This document shows positions 52,946-62,525 of a DNA stretch of 64,000 nucleotides, one piece after another. The stretch is from Chitinophagaceae bacterium (GTDB lineage: Bacteria; Bacteroidota; Bacteroidia; Chitinophagales; Chitinophagaceae): assembly GCA_016720745.1 (NCBI GenBank), contig JADKKA010000018.1:248001-312000 (forward strand), written 5' to 3'. The notes beneath the pieces are model-generated. The model did no database searches. It had not been told where the DNA came from and saw only the letters and a list, made by a program, of their open reading frames with translations. A program made the position numbers and the translations under genes. The stretch's first letter is position 1; each line of letters starts with the position of its first letter.

Positions 52946-53659
52946 TTATTCTTTAAAATATTCCCGGCAAGCCCTTACCTGATCTGTATTGATGATATCT
53001 ACTCCCCAGGATTTCATTTTTCTCCAGGAACCAGGATGGTCCGGTATCCCCCAGAGACGGAGCAATTTCCCTGAACGGTGAACAGCACTGGCGAGGGATT
53101 TTATTTTTTTCCGGGCAGGATGCGAATAACTTTTGTAAGCGTCACTGATAAATGCCACGCGACCCAACGTGGCCATATCATATGTTTCATCCGGGCGACC
53201 ATCAAATAGGAAATACACTGGCCAATTCAGCCAATCTTTCGGATTTCCCCTTTCCCCGCTGATCACTACCTGCATCCGCTGCGGATTAAATAAATGGGGA
53301 TAGGGTTCCAGCATTTTTGACAGGGCCGGTAATACGGCTGCACTATTTGATTTGATATCAATCAGCAGATAAGGAAAATGGACGGCGACCCCTTGCGGAA
53401 TTGCATTCAACCAATGGAGTAAAGGCTGAATATAAAGACTGTCAAGAGAAGGAGCATTCGGCAGTTCTGCTTCATCATGTGCCACCCGCAATTGTCCCTG
53501 GTAAAGGAAAATATCTGCTTCTATTGAAAACACGTTACAGGCCAATGCTTCCTGCAGGGGACTGGGTTGCCGGTAATCATTATGTGAATGTATCCTCACC
53601 GGCTGAGCCAATAAACAGAGCCGGCAAACAAGGAAGAGAAGCAGGATAATTGATTTCAT
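52946..53659 (-). CDS. Secreted PLC-like phosphodiesterase
   Basis: A 237-residue protein with a signal peptide (MKSIILLLFLVCRLCLLAQ). The domain opens with RIHSHNDYRQ (H24, H26, D28), and has IEADIFLYQ with E47 and D49, and VAHDE with H61 and D62, the usual acidic and histidine positions of the GDPD/PI-PLC-like TIM barrel. The rest contains LIDIKSNS and VDIINTDQV, matching the family. It should hydrolyse a phosphodiester outside the cytosol, but no specific lipid is indicated. The start is ATG 53659, which follows a TATCTTTA element by four bases; the TTG one codon earlier is not needed. Confidence 0.85.
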   Translation of the reverse strand: MKSIILLLFLVCRLCLLAQPVRIHSHNDYRQPSPLQEALACNVFSIEADIFLYQGQLRVAHDEAELPNAPSLDSLYIQPLLHWLNAIPQGVAVHFPYLLIDIKSNSAAVLPALSKMLEPYPHLFNPQRMQVVISGERGNPKDWLNWPVYFLFDGRPDETYDMATLGRVAFISDAYKSYSHPARKKIKSLASAVHRSGKLLRLWGIPDHPGSWRKMKSWGVDIINTDQVRACREYFKE

Positions 53660-53663
53660 CAAC

Positions 53664-53671
53664 TAAAGATA
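53664..53671 (-). promoter_or_regulatory. TATCTTTA element four bases before the phosphodiesterase start
   Basis: On the minus strand TATCTTTA-GTTG-ATG repeats the four-base spacing seen at the cupin and WYL-regulator genes. Confidence 0.5.
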
Positions 53672-53891
53672 TTGATTTGGGGTATCCGTAAAATGTTCTG
53701 TTCTGCTTTAAGCATGTTCAAAATGCTGCTACTGGGTGTAGTGGTTTTATGCAATCAGGAATCCCAGGCGCCGCTTTTGCTGATTCCGCTCCCGCAAACA
53801 TTCCTGCTGTTTAACTTCTGCTTTGCAATACATCCCTGAAAAATTCCGTTTATCCAAATCCAGACGGAAACTGATCAGAAGATTTTATTCT

Positions 53892-53915
53892 ACGAATATT
53901 ATCGTATATATTCGT
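53892..53915. promoter_or_regulatory. Inverted repeat before the TonB-receptor-like gene
   Basis: ACGAATAT and ATATTCGT are perfect 8-base inverted arms around an 8-base spacer (TATCGTAT). The right arm ends 22 bases before the ATG at 53938, a position suited to an operator. Confidence 0.45.
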
Positions 53916-53937
53916 CAGGTATAGCCAAACCCATCGT

Positions 53938-56745
53938 ATGAGAAAAATATTTGTTCTCCTGGCCATTCTATTGATGGCAGCAAGCTCCCATTCACAAGGT
54001 ACACTCAGAGGAAGGATCCTGGATTCAGCCACAACCAAACCCCTCGGACTGGCCACCATCACTGTTTTTAAAGCAGCAGATACCACGATCATTACTTATC
54101 GCCTGAGTAATAATGACGGAGAATTCAGGATACCGGGGATTCCTTTTGATACCCGTTGCCGCGCCGTGATTTCTTATTCGGGGTATGCGGTGTTCCGTAA
54201 AGAATTCAGCATCGCTCCATCACAAACAACCATGGAACTGGATACAATCAGACTTTCCTCCGATGCTAAATCACTGGATGAGGTATTGGTGATGGCAGAG
54301 AGGCCACCGGTGGTGATTAAAAAAGATACGATTGAATTTAATGCCTCTGCTTTTAAAACATTACCCAATGCATTGGTGGAAGATCTGTTACGGAAACTAC
54401 CGGGGGTATATGTAGATAAAGACGGCAATATCGCGGTGAACGGCAAACCGGTGAACAGGATCCTGGTGGATGGAAAAACCTTTTTTGGAGATGATCCTAA
54501 AATGGCCACCCGCAACCTGCCGGCACACGCCATTGATAAAGTTCAGGTAACAGATGATAAGGAAGAGATGATGCGCAACGGGGATGATAATCCCAATAAT
54601 GTGGGAAAAGTAGTCAACATCACTTTGAAGAAAGGAATTAAAAAAGGCTGGTTTGGAAAATTATATGCCGGAGGCGGTTCAGATAAATTATATGAAGCAG
54701 GAGGAATTGCCAATATTTACAGGGATACCCTTCAACTAAGTGTACTGGGTTATATGAATAACCTGAATAAAGTAGGATTCAGTTTTTCAGAGTTGCAGCA
54801 AACAGGTGGGTTTGGCCGGGTACAAAGCAATAGCGCCAGCAGCAGCACCATGATCAGCTCTAATAATGGAGGCAGTACCATTTCCATCAATGGTATTAAT
54901 TTCGGCGGAGCACAAAGCAGTGGTGGTATTTCCACCAGTAAAGGAGCCGGGTTTAACCTCAACCACGCACCCAATAATAAAAAGTCGCTCTTCCTCCAGT
55001 ATTTTCATGGCAATGTATTAAGCGACCGGGTTTCCAGCACTGATTTCCTGCAGTATAATGCCGATACTATTGTAAGAACATATACCGGTGTAACGGGTGA
55101 TTTTATTACCCGTTCACACATGATAGGTGCCGGTGCCAGGTTAAAACCGGACTCACTGACCAATATTTTATTCAATGCTAATTACCTGATCGGTATTCAG
55201 GATGAGGACCGGCTCAGTGATATTACCGGTTCAAGTAATAAAACCGGCTCCCTGAGCAACGGGAACCTGGATCAGTTCAATGATGCCAAGACCTATAACT
55301 ACCGGCATGGATTATATATTACCCTTCTTTCCGGTAAAAAGAAAGGAAGAAGATTTAACCTGACGCAAAGCCTGGATATCAACAACCGCTACAATGACTA
55401 CCAGTCTGAATCGGATATCCGGTATTTCTATCCGTTCAGCTATGACAGTATATATGCCCAGTTAAGAAAAGAGAGATTACCAAGAACAGATGCTTTTCTC
55501 AATTTTAATTACAGTGATCCACTCAACAAATCATTTACCCTTCGGCTGGGTGGAAGATATGAGTACAGCCGGCTCACTAATAGTGTGAACACATTTAATC
55601 GCTCGGTGAATGGCAAATTCGAATTACTGAACAGTTTGCTTAGCAGTGATTTTAAAAGAACGGGGCACCGTAGCTTTTTAACGGCAGGACTTGAATACAA
55701 ATTGAAAAATGTGACATTGACACCGGGTGTCCGCGTACTGGACCAGCATGTGAATAACAAATTGATTTCAAGTGCTGCAGTTATCAAACAAAAGCAGTTT
55801 AATATCCTTCCTTCTTTCACGGCCACTTATAAACAGATGACGATTAATTACAGCCGTGACGTTAACCTCCCTGGTTTTACTTCGCTCAATCCGGTAAGGG
55901 ATATCAGCAATCCCTATTTTGTTTTCAAAGGAAACCCCGACCTGCTTTCCTCGATCCGTGATAATATATCTCTGAACCTGTTCTTCAACGATTCTAAAAG
56001 ATTTCTCTCTGTCAGCGGCTGGATGAGTGCGGCTTTCACCCAACAGGATGTGGTCAACAGTATCCTGCTCAACAGCGCAGGGGTTCAGGAAAGTACACCG
56101 GTGAATGCCAATGGCAGCCGCAATTACAGCATGAACTGGAATATCAATAAGCAATACAAGAACAAACAGAATATTATTGTGATGTGGAATACCGGCAACT
56201 GGATGGGAATAAACAAAAGCCGGTTATTTTTCAACGGGACATCCTCCTGGCAAACCACCTTTAATTACAGTCACTGGAATGGAGCCGGTATCAATTTTAA
56301 AGACAAAGTGGAGTGGAATGTCAATTATGGATTCAACCGCAACTTTACCAGATACAGCGGGGGTAATTTCCGCGAGCTGAAAGTGAAAAGTTATAATATG
56401 GGTACCGACCTCACCGTTCGCTGGCCCAGGCATTTTATCTGGGAAACGCAGGTAAACTATTCTTATAACAGCAGCATACCGGCAGGTCTTCCTAAAGATC
56501 TCCTGCGCTGGTCGGCCGCCCTGAATCTTACCATGCTGAAAAATGAAGCAGCTGTTATCAAATTTGCCGTGAATGATATCCTGAACCGGAATAACAATAT
56601 CTGGGTGAATGCAATCAGAAACACAATTACCACTACCCAGAGTAATATTCTGGGACGTTACTTCCTGTTAACCTTTACCTATAATGTTCGTCCGGCAGGT
56701 GCGAAGAAAAAAGTGGGGGGAAGGGAAAGCCTGTTTTATTTTTAA
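53938..56745 (+). CDS. Outer-membrane beta-barrel, TonB-receptor-like
   Basis: A 935-residue outer-membrane protein. A signal peptide ends near residue 20 (SSHSQG). A carboxypeptidase-regulatory-like domain follows (GTLRGRILDSATTKPLGLAT, about 20-105). The plug-like part contains VVIKKDTIEFNASAFK and VEDLLRKLPGVYVDKDGNIA (about 125-165), then a barrel of many amphipathic strands ending NVRPAGAKKKVGG. This is the single-gene barrel type without a SusD partner. It imports or senses a substrate, possibly with TonB energy, but no ligand can be named. An inverted repeat just upstream may regulate it. Confidence 0.88.
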   Translation: MRKIFVLLAILLMAASSHSQGTLRGRILDSATTKPLGLATITVFKAADTTIITYRLSNNDGEFRIPGIPFDTRCRAVISYSGYAVFRKEFSIAPSQTTMELDTIRLSSDAKSLDEVLVMAERPPVVIKKDTIEFNASAFKTLPNALVEDLLRKLPGVYVDKDGNIAVNGKPVNRILVDGKTFFGDDPKMATRNLPAHAIDKVQVTDDKEEMMRNGDDNPNNVGKVVNITLKKGIKKGWFGKLYAGGGSDKLYEAGGIANIYRDTLQLSVLGYMNNLNKVGFSFSELQQTGGFGRVQSNSASSSTMISSNNGGSTISINGINFGGAQSSGGISTSKGAGFNLNHAPNNKKSLFLQYFHGNVLSDRVSSTDFLQYNADTIVRTYTGVTGDFITRSHMIGAGARLKPDSLTNILFNANYLIGIQDEDRLSDITGSSNKTGSLSNGNLDQFNDAKTYNYRHGLYITLLSGKKKGRRFNLTQSLDINNRYNDYQSESDIRYFYPFSYDSIYAQLRKERLPRTDAFLNFNYSDPLNKSFTLRLGGRYEYSRLTNSVNTFNRSVNGKFELLNSLLSSDFKRTGHRSFLTAGLEYKLKNVTLTPGVRVLDQHVNNKLISSAAVIKQKQFNILPSFTATYKQMTINYSRDVNLPGFTSLNPVRDISNPYFVFKGNPDLLSSIRDNISLNLFFNDSKRFLSVSGWMSAAFTQQDVVNSILLNSAGVQESTPVNANGSRNYSMNWNINKQYKNKQNIIVMWNTGNWMGINKSRLFFNGTSSWQTTFNYSHWNGAGINFKDKVEWNVNYGFNRNFTRYSGGNFRELKVKSYNMGTDLTVRWPRHFIWETQVNYSYNSSIPAGLPKDLLRWSAALNLTMLKNEAAVIKFAVNDILNRNNNIWVNAIRNTITTTQSNILGRYFLLTFTYNVRPAGAKKKVGGRESLFYF

Positions 56746-56985
56746 GAAATAAGTACAATGAATTATCCTGCTTAGTGGACTGTAAAGTCCGAATATTAAG
56801 TTGGTCTCAGAATACTTATTGGTTCATATGTCATGATAGTACCTGAAATTGAAAAGCATCGGTTTGCCAAATAACCATCCTGGCTGACAAAATGCAATCA
56901 GTCGTTCCCAAATAATTCCTGAACGATTTCTTACCCCCTTCTGGGCTGTCATTCTGGCAATCTTATTTCTTTGGAACAAGGCTTG

Positions 56986-56993
56986 TAGCTTTG
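56986..56993 (+). promoter_or_regulatory. TAGCTTTG promoter element before htpG
   Basis: TAGCTTTG matches TAnnTTTG and lies 24 bases before the htpG ATG at 57018. There is no CIRCE palindrome in the upstream region. Confidence 0.5.
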
Positions 56994-57017
56994 TAAGCCC
57001 AAATAAAAACTGAAACT

Positions 57018-58907
57018 ATGATCCAGGAAAAAGGCAGCATTTCCATCAATACTGAGAATATCTTCCCCATCATCAAGAAATTCCTGTACAGCGACCATGA
57101 GATCTTTCTCCGGGAACTGGTCAGCAACGCTGTTGATGCCACCCAAAAACTGAAAAGACTGAGCAGCCTGGGCCATTATAACCAGGAATTGGGTAACCTG
57201 AATATTAAAGTGGCGATAGACAAGGAAGCCAAAACCCTTACGATCAGTGATAGCGGCATCGGCATGACCGCTGAAGAAATCAAAAAATATATTAACCAGG
57301 TGGCCTTCTCCGGGGCGACCGAGTTCATGGAAAAATTCAAGGAAGCCAATGATGCTAATGAAATCATCGGCCGTTTCGGACTGGGATTTTATTCCGCCTT
57401 TATGGTTTCCGAAAAAGTGGAAATCCAGACCCTGAGTTACCAGGAGGGTGCCAGCCCGGCCCGCTGGACCTGCGACGGAAGCACTGAATTTGAGATCACT
57501 GACGGTAATAAAACCGAAAGAGGAACCGATGTGATTTTATACCTGAATGAAGAATCCACCGAGTTTCTGGAAGAAAACCGGATTCAATCTATTTTGGATA
57601 AATATGCCAAATTCCTGCCTGTTCCGGTTCAGTTCGGTACCAAAACCGAATCAGTGGAAGATGGAACCGATGAGGAAGGAAAGACAAAATATAAAAGCAT
57701 TGAGGTTGATAATATCATCAATAATACCAACCCGATCTGGACCAAGGCACCGGGGGAACTGAAAGATGAAGACTACCTCAGTTTTTACCAGGAATTGTAT
57801 CCCTATAGCGATGAACCCTTATTCTGGATCCATCTCAATGTGGACTACCCCTTTAACCTTACCGGTGTTTTGTATTTCCCCAAACTGAAAAATGATTTTG
57901 AAGTACAGAAAAACAAAATCAAACTTTTCAGTCGCCAGGTTTTTATTACTGATGAAGTAAAAGACATTGTTCCCGAGTTCCTGTTGTTATTGCATGGGGT
58001 AATCGACTCCCCGGATATTCCGCTGAACGTGAGTCGCTCCTTCCTGCAAAGCGATGCCAATGTTAAAAAGATCAATAGCTATATCAGCCGCAAAGTGGCA
58101 GAGAAACTGGCAGAACTTTTTAAAAAGGACCGCAAGGCTTATGAAGAAAAATGGACCGACATCGGCATTTTCGTGAAATACGGTGCCATCAGCGATGAAA
58201 AATTCAGTGAGAAAGCAAAAGATTTTTTATTACTGACCAATACCACCAAAGAACATTATACAATGGAAGAGTATAATGCGAAAGTAAAAGATTTTCAAAC
58301 AGACAAAAACGGGCAGCTGATTTATCTCTACACAGCAGATGAAGAAAGACAACACAGCTATGTGGCTGCAGCACAGAAAAAGAATTATGATGTACTGCTG
58401 ATGAACTCCCCGATCGATACCCATTTCATTCAGCACCTGGAAACAAAACTGGAAAAGACTTCACTGAAAAGAGTGGATGCGGATGTGGTGGAGAAATTAA
58501 TTGAAAAAGAAGACGCAGAAAAACATCAACTCACTGAAGAAGAAACCGGTAAAATCAAATCCATCTTCGACCAGGCACTGAATAATATGCACATGAAGGT
58601 TGAGGTGGAAAGTCTGCCTTCAGATGCACAACCTGTTACTATTACTATGGAAGAATGGATGCGAAGGATGAAGGACATGAGTAAACTGGGAGGAGGAATG
58701 AGCTTCTATGGCAGCATGCCGGATAGTTATAAAGTATCCGTGAATGGAAACCATCCTATCATAAGCACTATATTATCGTTTGAAGAGCCCAGACAACAGG
58801 CAATGGCCAAACAACTGACAGACCTGGCCATGTTATCTCTTGGCCTGTTAAAAGGAGCTGACCTGACTGCTTTTGTAGAAAGAAGTATATCCGGAATGAC
58901 ACAGTAA
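57018..58907 (+). CDS. htpG: Chaperone HtpG (Hsp90)
   Basis: A 629-residue ATP-dependent chaperone. The N-terminal GHKL ATPase motifs are FLRELVSNAVDATQKLK with the catalytic Glu and Asn, DSGIGM, and IGRFGLGFYSAFMVSEKV. The middle domain has SPEFLLLLHG-type VPEFLLLLHGVIDSPDIPLN and SRSFLQSD, and the C-terminal dimerisation region follows. Length is that expected. It stands alone, preceded by a TAGCTTTG element but by no CIRCE operator. It folds client proteins in the cytosol. Confidence 0.97.
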   Translation: MIQEKGSISINTENIFPIIKKFLYSDHEIFLRELVSNAVDATQKLKRLSSLGHYNQELGNLNIKVAIDKEAKTLTISDSGIGMTAEEIKKYINQVAFSGATEFMEKFKEANDANEIIGRFGLGFYSAFMVSEKVEIQTLSYQEGASPARWTCDGSTEFEITDGNKTERGTDVILYLNEESTEFLEENRIQSILDKYAKFLPVPVQFGTKTESVEDGTDEEGKTKYKSIEVDNIINNTNPIWTKAPGELKDEDYLSFYQELYPYSDEPLFWIHLNVDYPFNLTGVLYFPKLKNDFEVQKNKIKLFSRQVFITDEVKDIVPEFLLLLHGVIDSPDIPLNVSRSFLQSDANVKKINSYISRKVAEKLAELFKKDRKAYEEKWTDIGIFVKYGAISDEKFSEKAKDFLLLTNTTKEHYTMEEYNAKVKDFQTDKNGQLIYLYTADEERQHSYVAAAQKKNYDVLLMNSPIDTHFIQHLETKLEKTSLKRVDADVVEKLIEKEDAEKHQLTEEETGKIKSIFDQALNNMHMKVEVESLPSDAQPVTITMEEWMRRMKDMSKLGGGMSFYGSMPDSYKVSVNGNHPIISTILSFEEPRQQAMAKQLTDLAMLSLGLLKGADLTAFVERSISGMTQ

Positions 58908-59077
58908 GGGGAAACTCCGTTTTTACCAGCGGAAAATCCTGAATACTGTCCCTGATTGTTAAGCCAGTATTATCTTATTCAATCTATTAACAGCTGTGGA
59001 TAATACCGGGAAAGATCCCATTGGATATATTAATGATTTTCTTCATCTTGAGTGTATTAAAACCACACTCAATACTT

Positions 59078-62065
59078 ATGAGAAAATGCACAAGGGCCAT
59101 ACTGTTTGTATGGTTGAGCCTGACGGCAATGCAATTAGCTGCCCAGGTAAGTATCACATCAACGGCTACTGCCTACACACAAAACTTTAATACACTCCGG
59201 GCCACTGCCGGTACTTCCACCACCCTGCCCACCGGCTGGCGATTACTGGAAACAGGCACAGGAGCTAATACCTCTTATGCCAGCGATGCAGGCGCCACTG
59301 CAACCGGTAACACATATAGTTATGGAACCGGTACCAATACAGAAAGAGCATTTGGTGCCTTACGGTCAGGCTCAGTGATACCTGTAATGGGCGTTCAGGT
59401 TCGGAACAGCACCGGCCAAACCATCACTTCCATCAGCATTACATATACCGGAGAACAATGGCGTTGCGGTGCCACGGGTCGAAGTGATCAGCTGGATTTT
59501 CAATATAGCATGAATGCCACTTCTTTATCAACCGGTACCTGGACAGATAATAACAGCCTTGATTTTATTTCTCCTTCTACCACAAGTACAGGTGCTAAAG
59601 ACGGAAACGCAGCGGCTAACCGTACAGTAAAGACTGCGATCATCACGGGCTTAAACATTGCCAATAACGGTTTATTCTGGCTTCGCTGGAATGATGCAGA
59701 TGCCACCGGTGCAGATGATGGACTTTCCATAGATGATTTTTCTTTGCAATTGAATGCAACAGATATTACCGCACCAACCGCCACCGGATTCAATCCGGCC
59801 AATGCAGCTACCGCTGTGGCAATAAGCGGAAATCTCGTTATCAGCTTCAGTGAGAATATTCAGAAAGGTACTGCCGGCAATATCACTATCAAAAGAACCA
59901 GTGATAATGCAATAATTCAAACTACTGCTGTAACAGCTGCAGCCGTAACGGTGAGCAGCAATACCGCTACAATTCCTTTCAGCGGTCTTGCCTACAGTAC
60001 TGCTTATTATGTGAATATCGATGCCGGTGCCTTCCGCGATCTGGCTGCAAATAATTTTGCAGGTATCAGCAGTACACCTACCTGGGGCTTTACAACGGGT
60101 GCCGCTCCGGCCGCTACCATCACTGTAAATCCCTCGGCTTTATCCTTTGGGTTTATAGCAGCAGGGAATTCATCCGTTGCACAAAGTTTTACTTTTTCGG
60201 CAACCAATATCAACTCATCCGTTACACTCAATGCACCAGCCGGCTTTGAGCTTTCAAAAAATAATACAACGTTTGCCATTTCTCAGGTATACACACAGGC
60301 AGAGGCCTTGGCAGGTCAAACTGTTTTTGTACGCTTTACACCATTGGCAGCGAATACAACCTATAGCGGACAAATCAACTTTGCGGCTACCGGTTTAAAC
60401 CTGAACAATGTCAGTCTCTCGGGTAATAGCAATACCGGCACCGGCACTTTTAATCATTACTTTGGTAACCTGCATGCCCATAGCAGTTACTCAGATGGAA
60501 ATGCAGATAATACCACCCGTATCCCGGCTGATGATTATGCCTATGCAAAAACGGCTCTCTGTATGGATTTTCTGGGTATCAGTGAACATAATCACGCTAC
60601 AGCTGGTATGAGTATCAGTAACTGGCAACCCGGACGGTCACAAGCCGCAGCGGCCACCACTTCCAGCTTTGTGGGTTTATATGGAATGGAATGGGGCGTG
60701 ATCAGCGGAGGCGGACACGTTATTGTTTATGGAATGGATTCCCTGGTTGGCTGGGAAACCGGTAACTACGACATCTTTGTTCCAAAAAGTGTGTACAAAG
60801 GAACCGGTGGCCTTTTTGATATCCTGAATCGCCACGGTAGTAATGCACTGGCCTACCTCGCCCATCCTAACAGTACCGATTATAATGATCTGCTGAACGG
60901 AAGTTTTGATGCTGCTGCTGATAATGCTGTTGTAGGGTCAGCAGTAGAGAGCGGCCCTGCATTCTCTACCAATACCACTTATACAAACCCGGCTACCTCT
61001 ATGTCCTACCTGACCTACTACCGGAATATGTTGTCGAAGGGATATCATCTGGGTCCCGTGATTGATCATGATAACCATAACATGACTTTCGGACATACAG
61101 CTAAAACCCGGTTAGTAGTGATGGCACCAGCTCTGAATGAAAATGAACTCTTAGTAGGTATGCGCAATATGCGTTTCTATGCTTCGCAGGATTGTGGCGC
61201 CCGGCTTACCTATACCATCAATACGCAACCACTGGGTGCAGTGATTACTCAATCCGGTGCACCCAATATTACACTCAGCAGTACCGGAACAGCTTCTGCC
61301 ATTACCAGCGTAGTGATTATGTCAGGTGTACCGGGAAGCGGAACCGCAGCCACTGCTCTGACCAGTTTTACCAGCGGCAATTTTACTCATACTGATAACA
61401 CACTGGCCAATGGCAACCAGCGTTATTATTACCTGGACATTACAGAAGCCGATGGATCCCGGATTGTTACAGCACCGATCTGGTATACCCGCAATGATGC
61501 AATACAAAACAGACCAGCTCCGGTTACATCCTTCTTTACCGTGAATGAAACGGAGAAAGTAATACTGAAATGGACCACTCAATTTGAAGAACCCGGACAA
61601 CAATTTGAAATATTCCGTTCTGCAGATGAAGGAAGAACCTACGCTTCTCTGGGATTATTGCAGGGCAAAGGAAATGAAATGGCCATGCAATCTTATTCAA
61701 TTACCGATAACGATCCGCAATCCGGAGTAAGTTATTACCGGTTGGTACAGCGTAACAGTACCGGTGAAATTCGTTTCAGCGATATCAAAGTGGTGAACCG
61801 CAGCAAGGCACCCGCCTCCTGGTTTACTGTTTATCCCAACCCGGTTCAGGGCATACTCAGTATTAACCTGAATGCAGCAAAACCCGGTATGACCAAAGCA
61901 GAAATATTTGACATGAATGGCAGAAGATGGCTGGTTCAGCAGTATGCTGTAGTAGCCGGCGGTCAGGTATTATCACTGGATATGGGTCGCCTGGGACAAG
62001 GTGCTTATTTAATAAAAATCACTCAGGATGGAGTTAGCAGCTCTAGATTGGTCAACAAATTTTAA
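59078..62065 (+). CDS. T9SS-secreted PHP-type metallohydrolase (CehA/McbA-like)
   Basis: About 995 residues starting at ATG 59078, which gives the signal peptide MRKCTRAILFVWLSLTAMQL ending AAQ; the in-frame codons before it would spoil that signal. The N-terminal part is a beta-rich domain, then a Big_5-like Ig domain (DITAPTATGFNPANAATAVA, about 230-340), then an Ig-like module (ITVNPSALSFGFIAAGNSS). The PHP-like hydrolase domain has GNLHAHSSYSDG, GISEHNH, LAHPNSTDYN and VIDHDNHNMTFGH, the expected metal-binding histidines and aspartates. The last 85 residues are a type A sorting domain (FTVYPNPVQGILSINL, AEIFDMNGRRW, GAYLIKI). It should be an extracellular phosphoesterase or related hydrolase. 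Confidence 0.85.
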   Translation: MRKCTRAILFVWLSLTAMQLAAQVSITSTATAYTQNFNTLRATAGTSTTLPTGWRLLETGTGANTSYASDAGATATGNTYSYGTGTNTERAFGALRSGSVIPVMGVQVRNSTGQTITSISITYTGEQWRCGATGRSDQLDFQYSMNATSLSTGTWTDNNSLDFISPSTTSTGAKDGNAAANRTVKTAIITGLNIANNGLFWLRWNDADATGADDGLSIDDFSLQLNATDITAPTATGFNPANAATAVAISGNLVISFSENIQKGTAGNITIKRTSDNAIIQTTAVTAAAVTVSSNTATIPFSGLAYSTAYYVNIDAGAFRDLAANNFAGISSTPTWGFTTGAAPAATITVNPSALSFGFIAAGNSSVAQSFTFSATNINSSVTLNAPAGFELSKNNTTFAISQVYTQAEALAGQTVFVRFTPLAANTTYSGQINFAATGLNLNNVSLSGNSNTGTGTFNHYFGNLHAHSSYSDGNADNTTRIPADDYAYAKTALCMDFLGISEHNHATAGMSISNWQPGRSQAAAATTSSFVGLYGMEWGVISGGGHVIVYGMDSLVGWETGNYDIFVPKSVYKGTGGLFDILNRHGSNALAYLAHPNSTDYNDLLNGSFDAAADNAVVGSAVESGPAFSTNTTYTNPATSMSYLTYYRNMLSKGYHLGPVIDHDNHNMTFGHTAKTRLVVMAPALNENELLVGMRNMRFYASQDCGARLTYTINTQPLGAVITQSGAPNITLSSTGTASAITSVVIMSGVPGSGTAATALTSFTSGNFTHTDNTLANGNQRYYYLDITEADGSRIVTAPIWYTRNDAIQNRPAPVTSFFTVNETEKVILKWTTQFEEPGQQFEIFRSADEGRTYASLGLLQGKGNEMAMQSYSITDNDPQSGVSYYRLVQRNSTGEIRFSDIKVVNRSKAPASWFTVYPNPVQGILSINLNAAKPGMTKAEIFDMNGRRWLVQQYAVVAGGQVLSLDMGRLGQGAYLIKITQDGVSSSRLVNKF

Positions 62066-62083
62066 GTGACAAGTGAAGACATA

Positions 62084-62113
62084 AAAAAAGCCCGCATCAA
62101 TGCGGGCTTTTTT
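62084..62113. terminator. Bidirectional terminator after the PHP-hydrolase gene
   Basis: AAAAAAGCCCGCA and TGCGGGCTTTTTT pair perfectly around TCAA. With the T tract on one side and the A tract on the other it can serve this gene and the convergent small gene. Confidence 0.88.
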
Positions 62114-62128
62114 ATTCATTAAATTTTT

Positions 62129-62350
62129 TCAGGCGGCCTGCTCAGTATGGTGCTCAGCCGGTAAATCTGGTTTCATCTCCGGGTTGCAGACCAGAAATTC
62201 TGGTGGCTCTGCAGCACTTTTCAACATGTCCTCATACTTCTGTTTAAGGTATCTTTTGAACTTGCCAAGGTAGCCCGGCACTCGCAGGTCTTTGTCATTT
62301 ACGGGTACGGCCTCTATCAGGTCGTTGCCGATGTACATCATCAGTTGCAT
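62129..62350 (-). CDS. Small hypothetical protein, 73 residues
   Basis: I do not recognise it. The product (MQLMMYIGNDLIEAVPVNDK at the start) is charged, with a helical middle (KRYLKQKYEDMLKSAAEPPE), and has no signal or membrane segment. It is accepted as real because it begins with ATG, has its own bidirectional terminator next to its stop, and fills the gap between the two flanking rightward genes. Confidence 0.6.
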   Translation of the reverse strand: MQLMMYIGNDLIEAVPVNDKDLRVPGYLGKFKRYLKQKYEDMLKSAAEPPEFLVCNPEMKPDLPAEHHTEQAA

Positions 62351-62509
62351 AGTATTGGATATTGGACATCACAAAGCAAATCAATTTCCAACTTCCTGTC
62401 AATCCCAGATTTACTCAATTTTAAGCGGTAATTCTACGTATCAATTGAAGGAAAAAACGCATACGTTTTTTGCAAAAAGAGCATTCCGGAACCTCAACCC
62501 GCCCTTTGG

Positions 62510-62517
62510 TATCTTTG
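62510..62517 (+). promoter_or_regulatory. TATCTTTG promoter element before the saccharopine-dehydrogenase-like gene
   Basis: TATCTTTG matches TAnnTTTG exactly. The ATG codons at 62526 and 62535 lie 8 and 17 bases downstream. Confidence 0.55.
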
Positions 62518-62525
62518 TGGATTAA

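Noticed and set aside
52899..52947. Terminator after the second DinB gene
   Set aside because: The 9-base stem AATCCCGCA/TGCGGGATT encloses a 31-base loop and lacks a T tract on the plus strand, so its function is doubtful.
56746..57017. Heat-shock CIRCE operator before htpG
   Set aside because: I looked for a 9-base inverted repeat with a 9-base spacer and found none; only a short GGACT/AGTCC hairpin is present.
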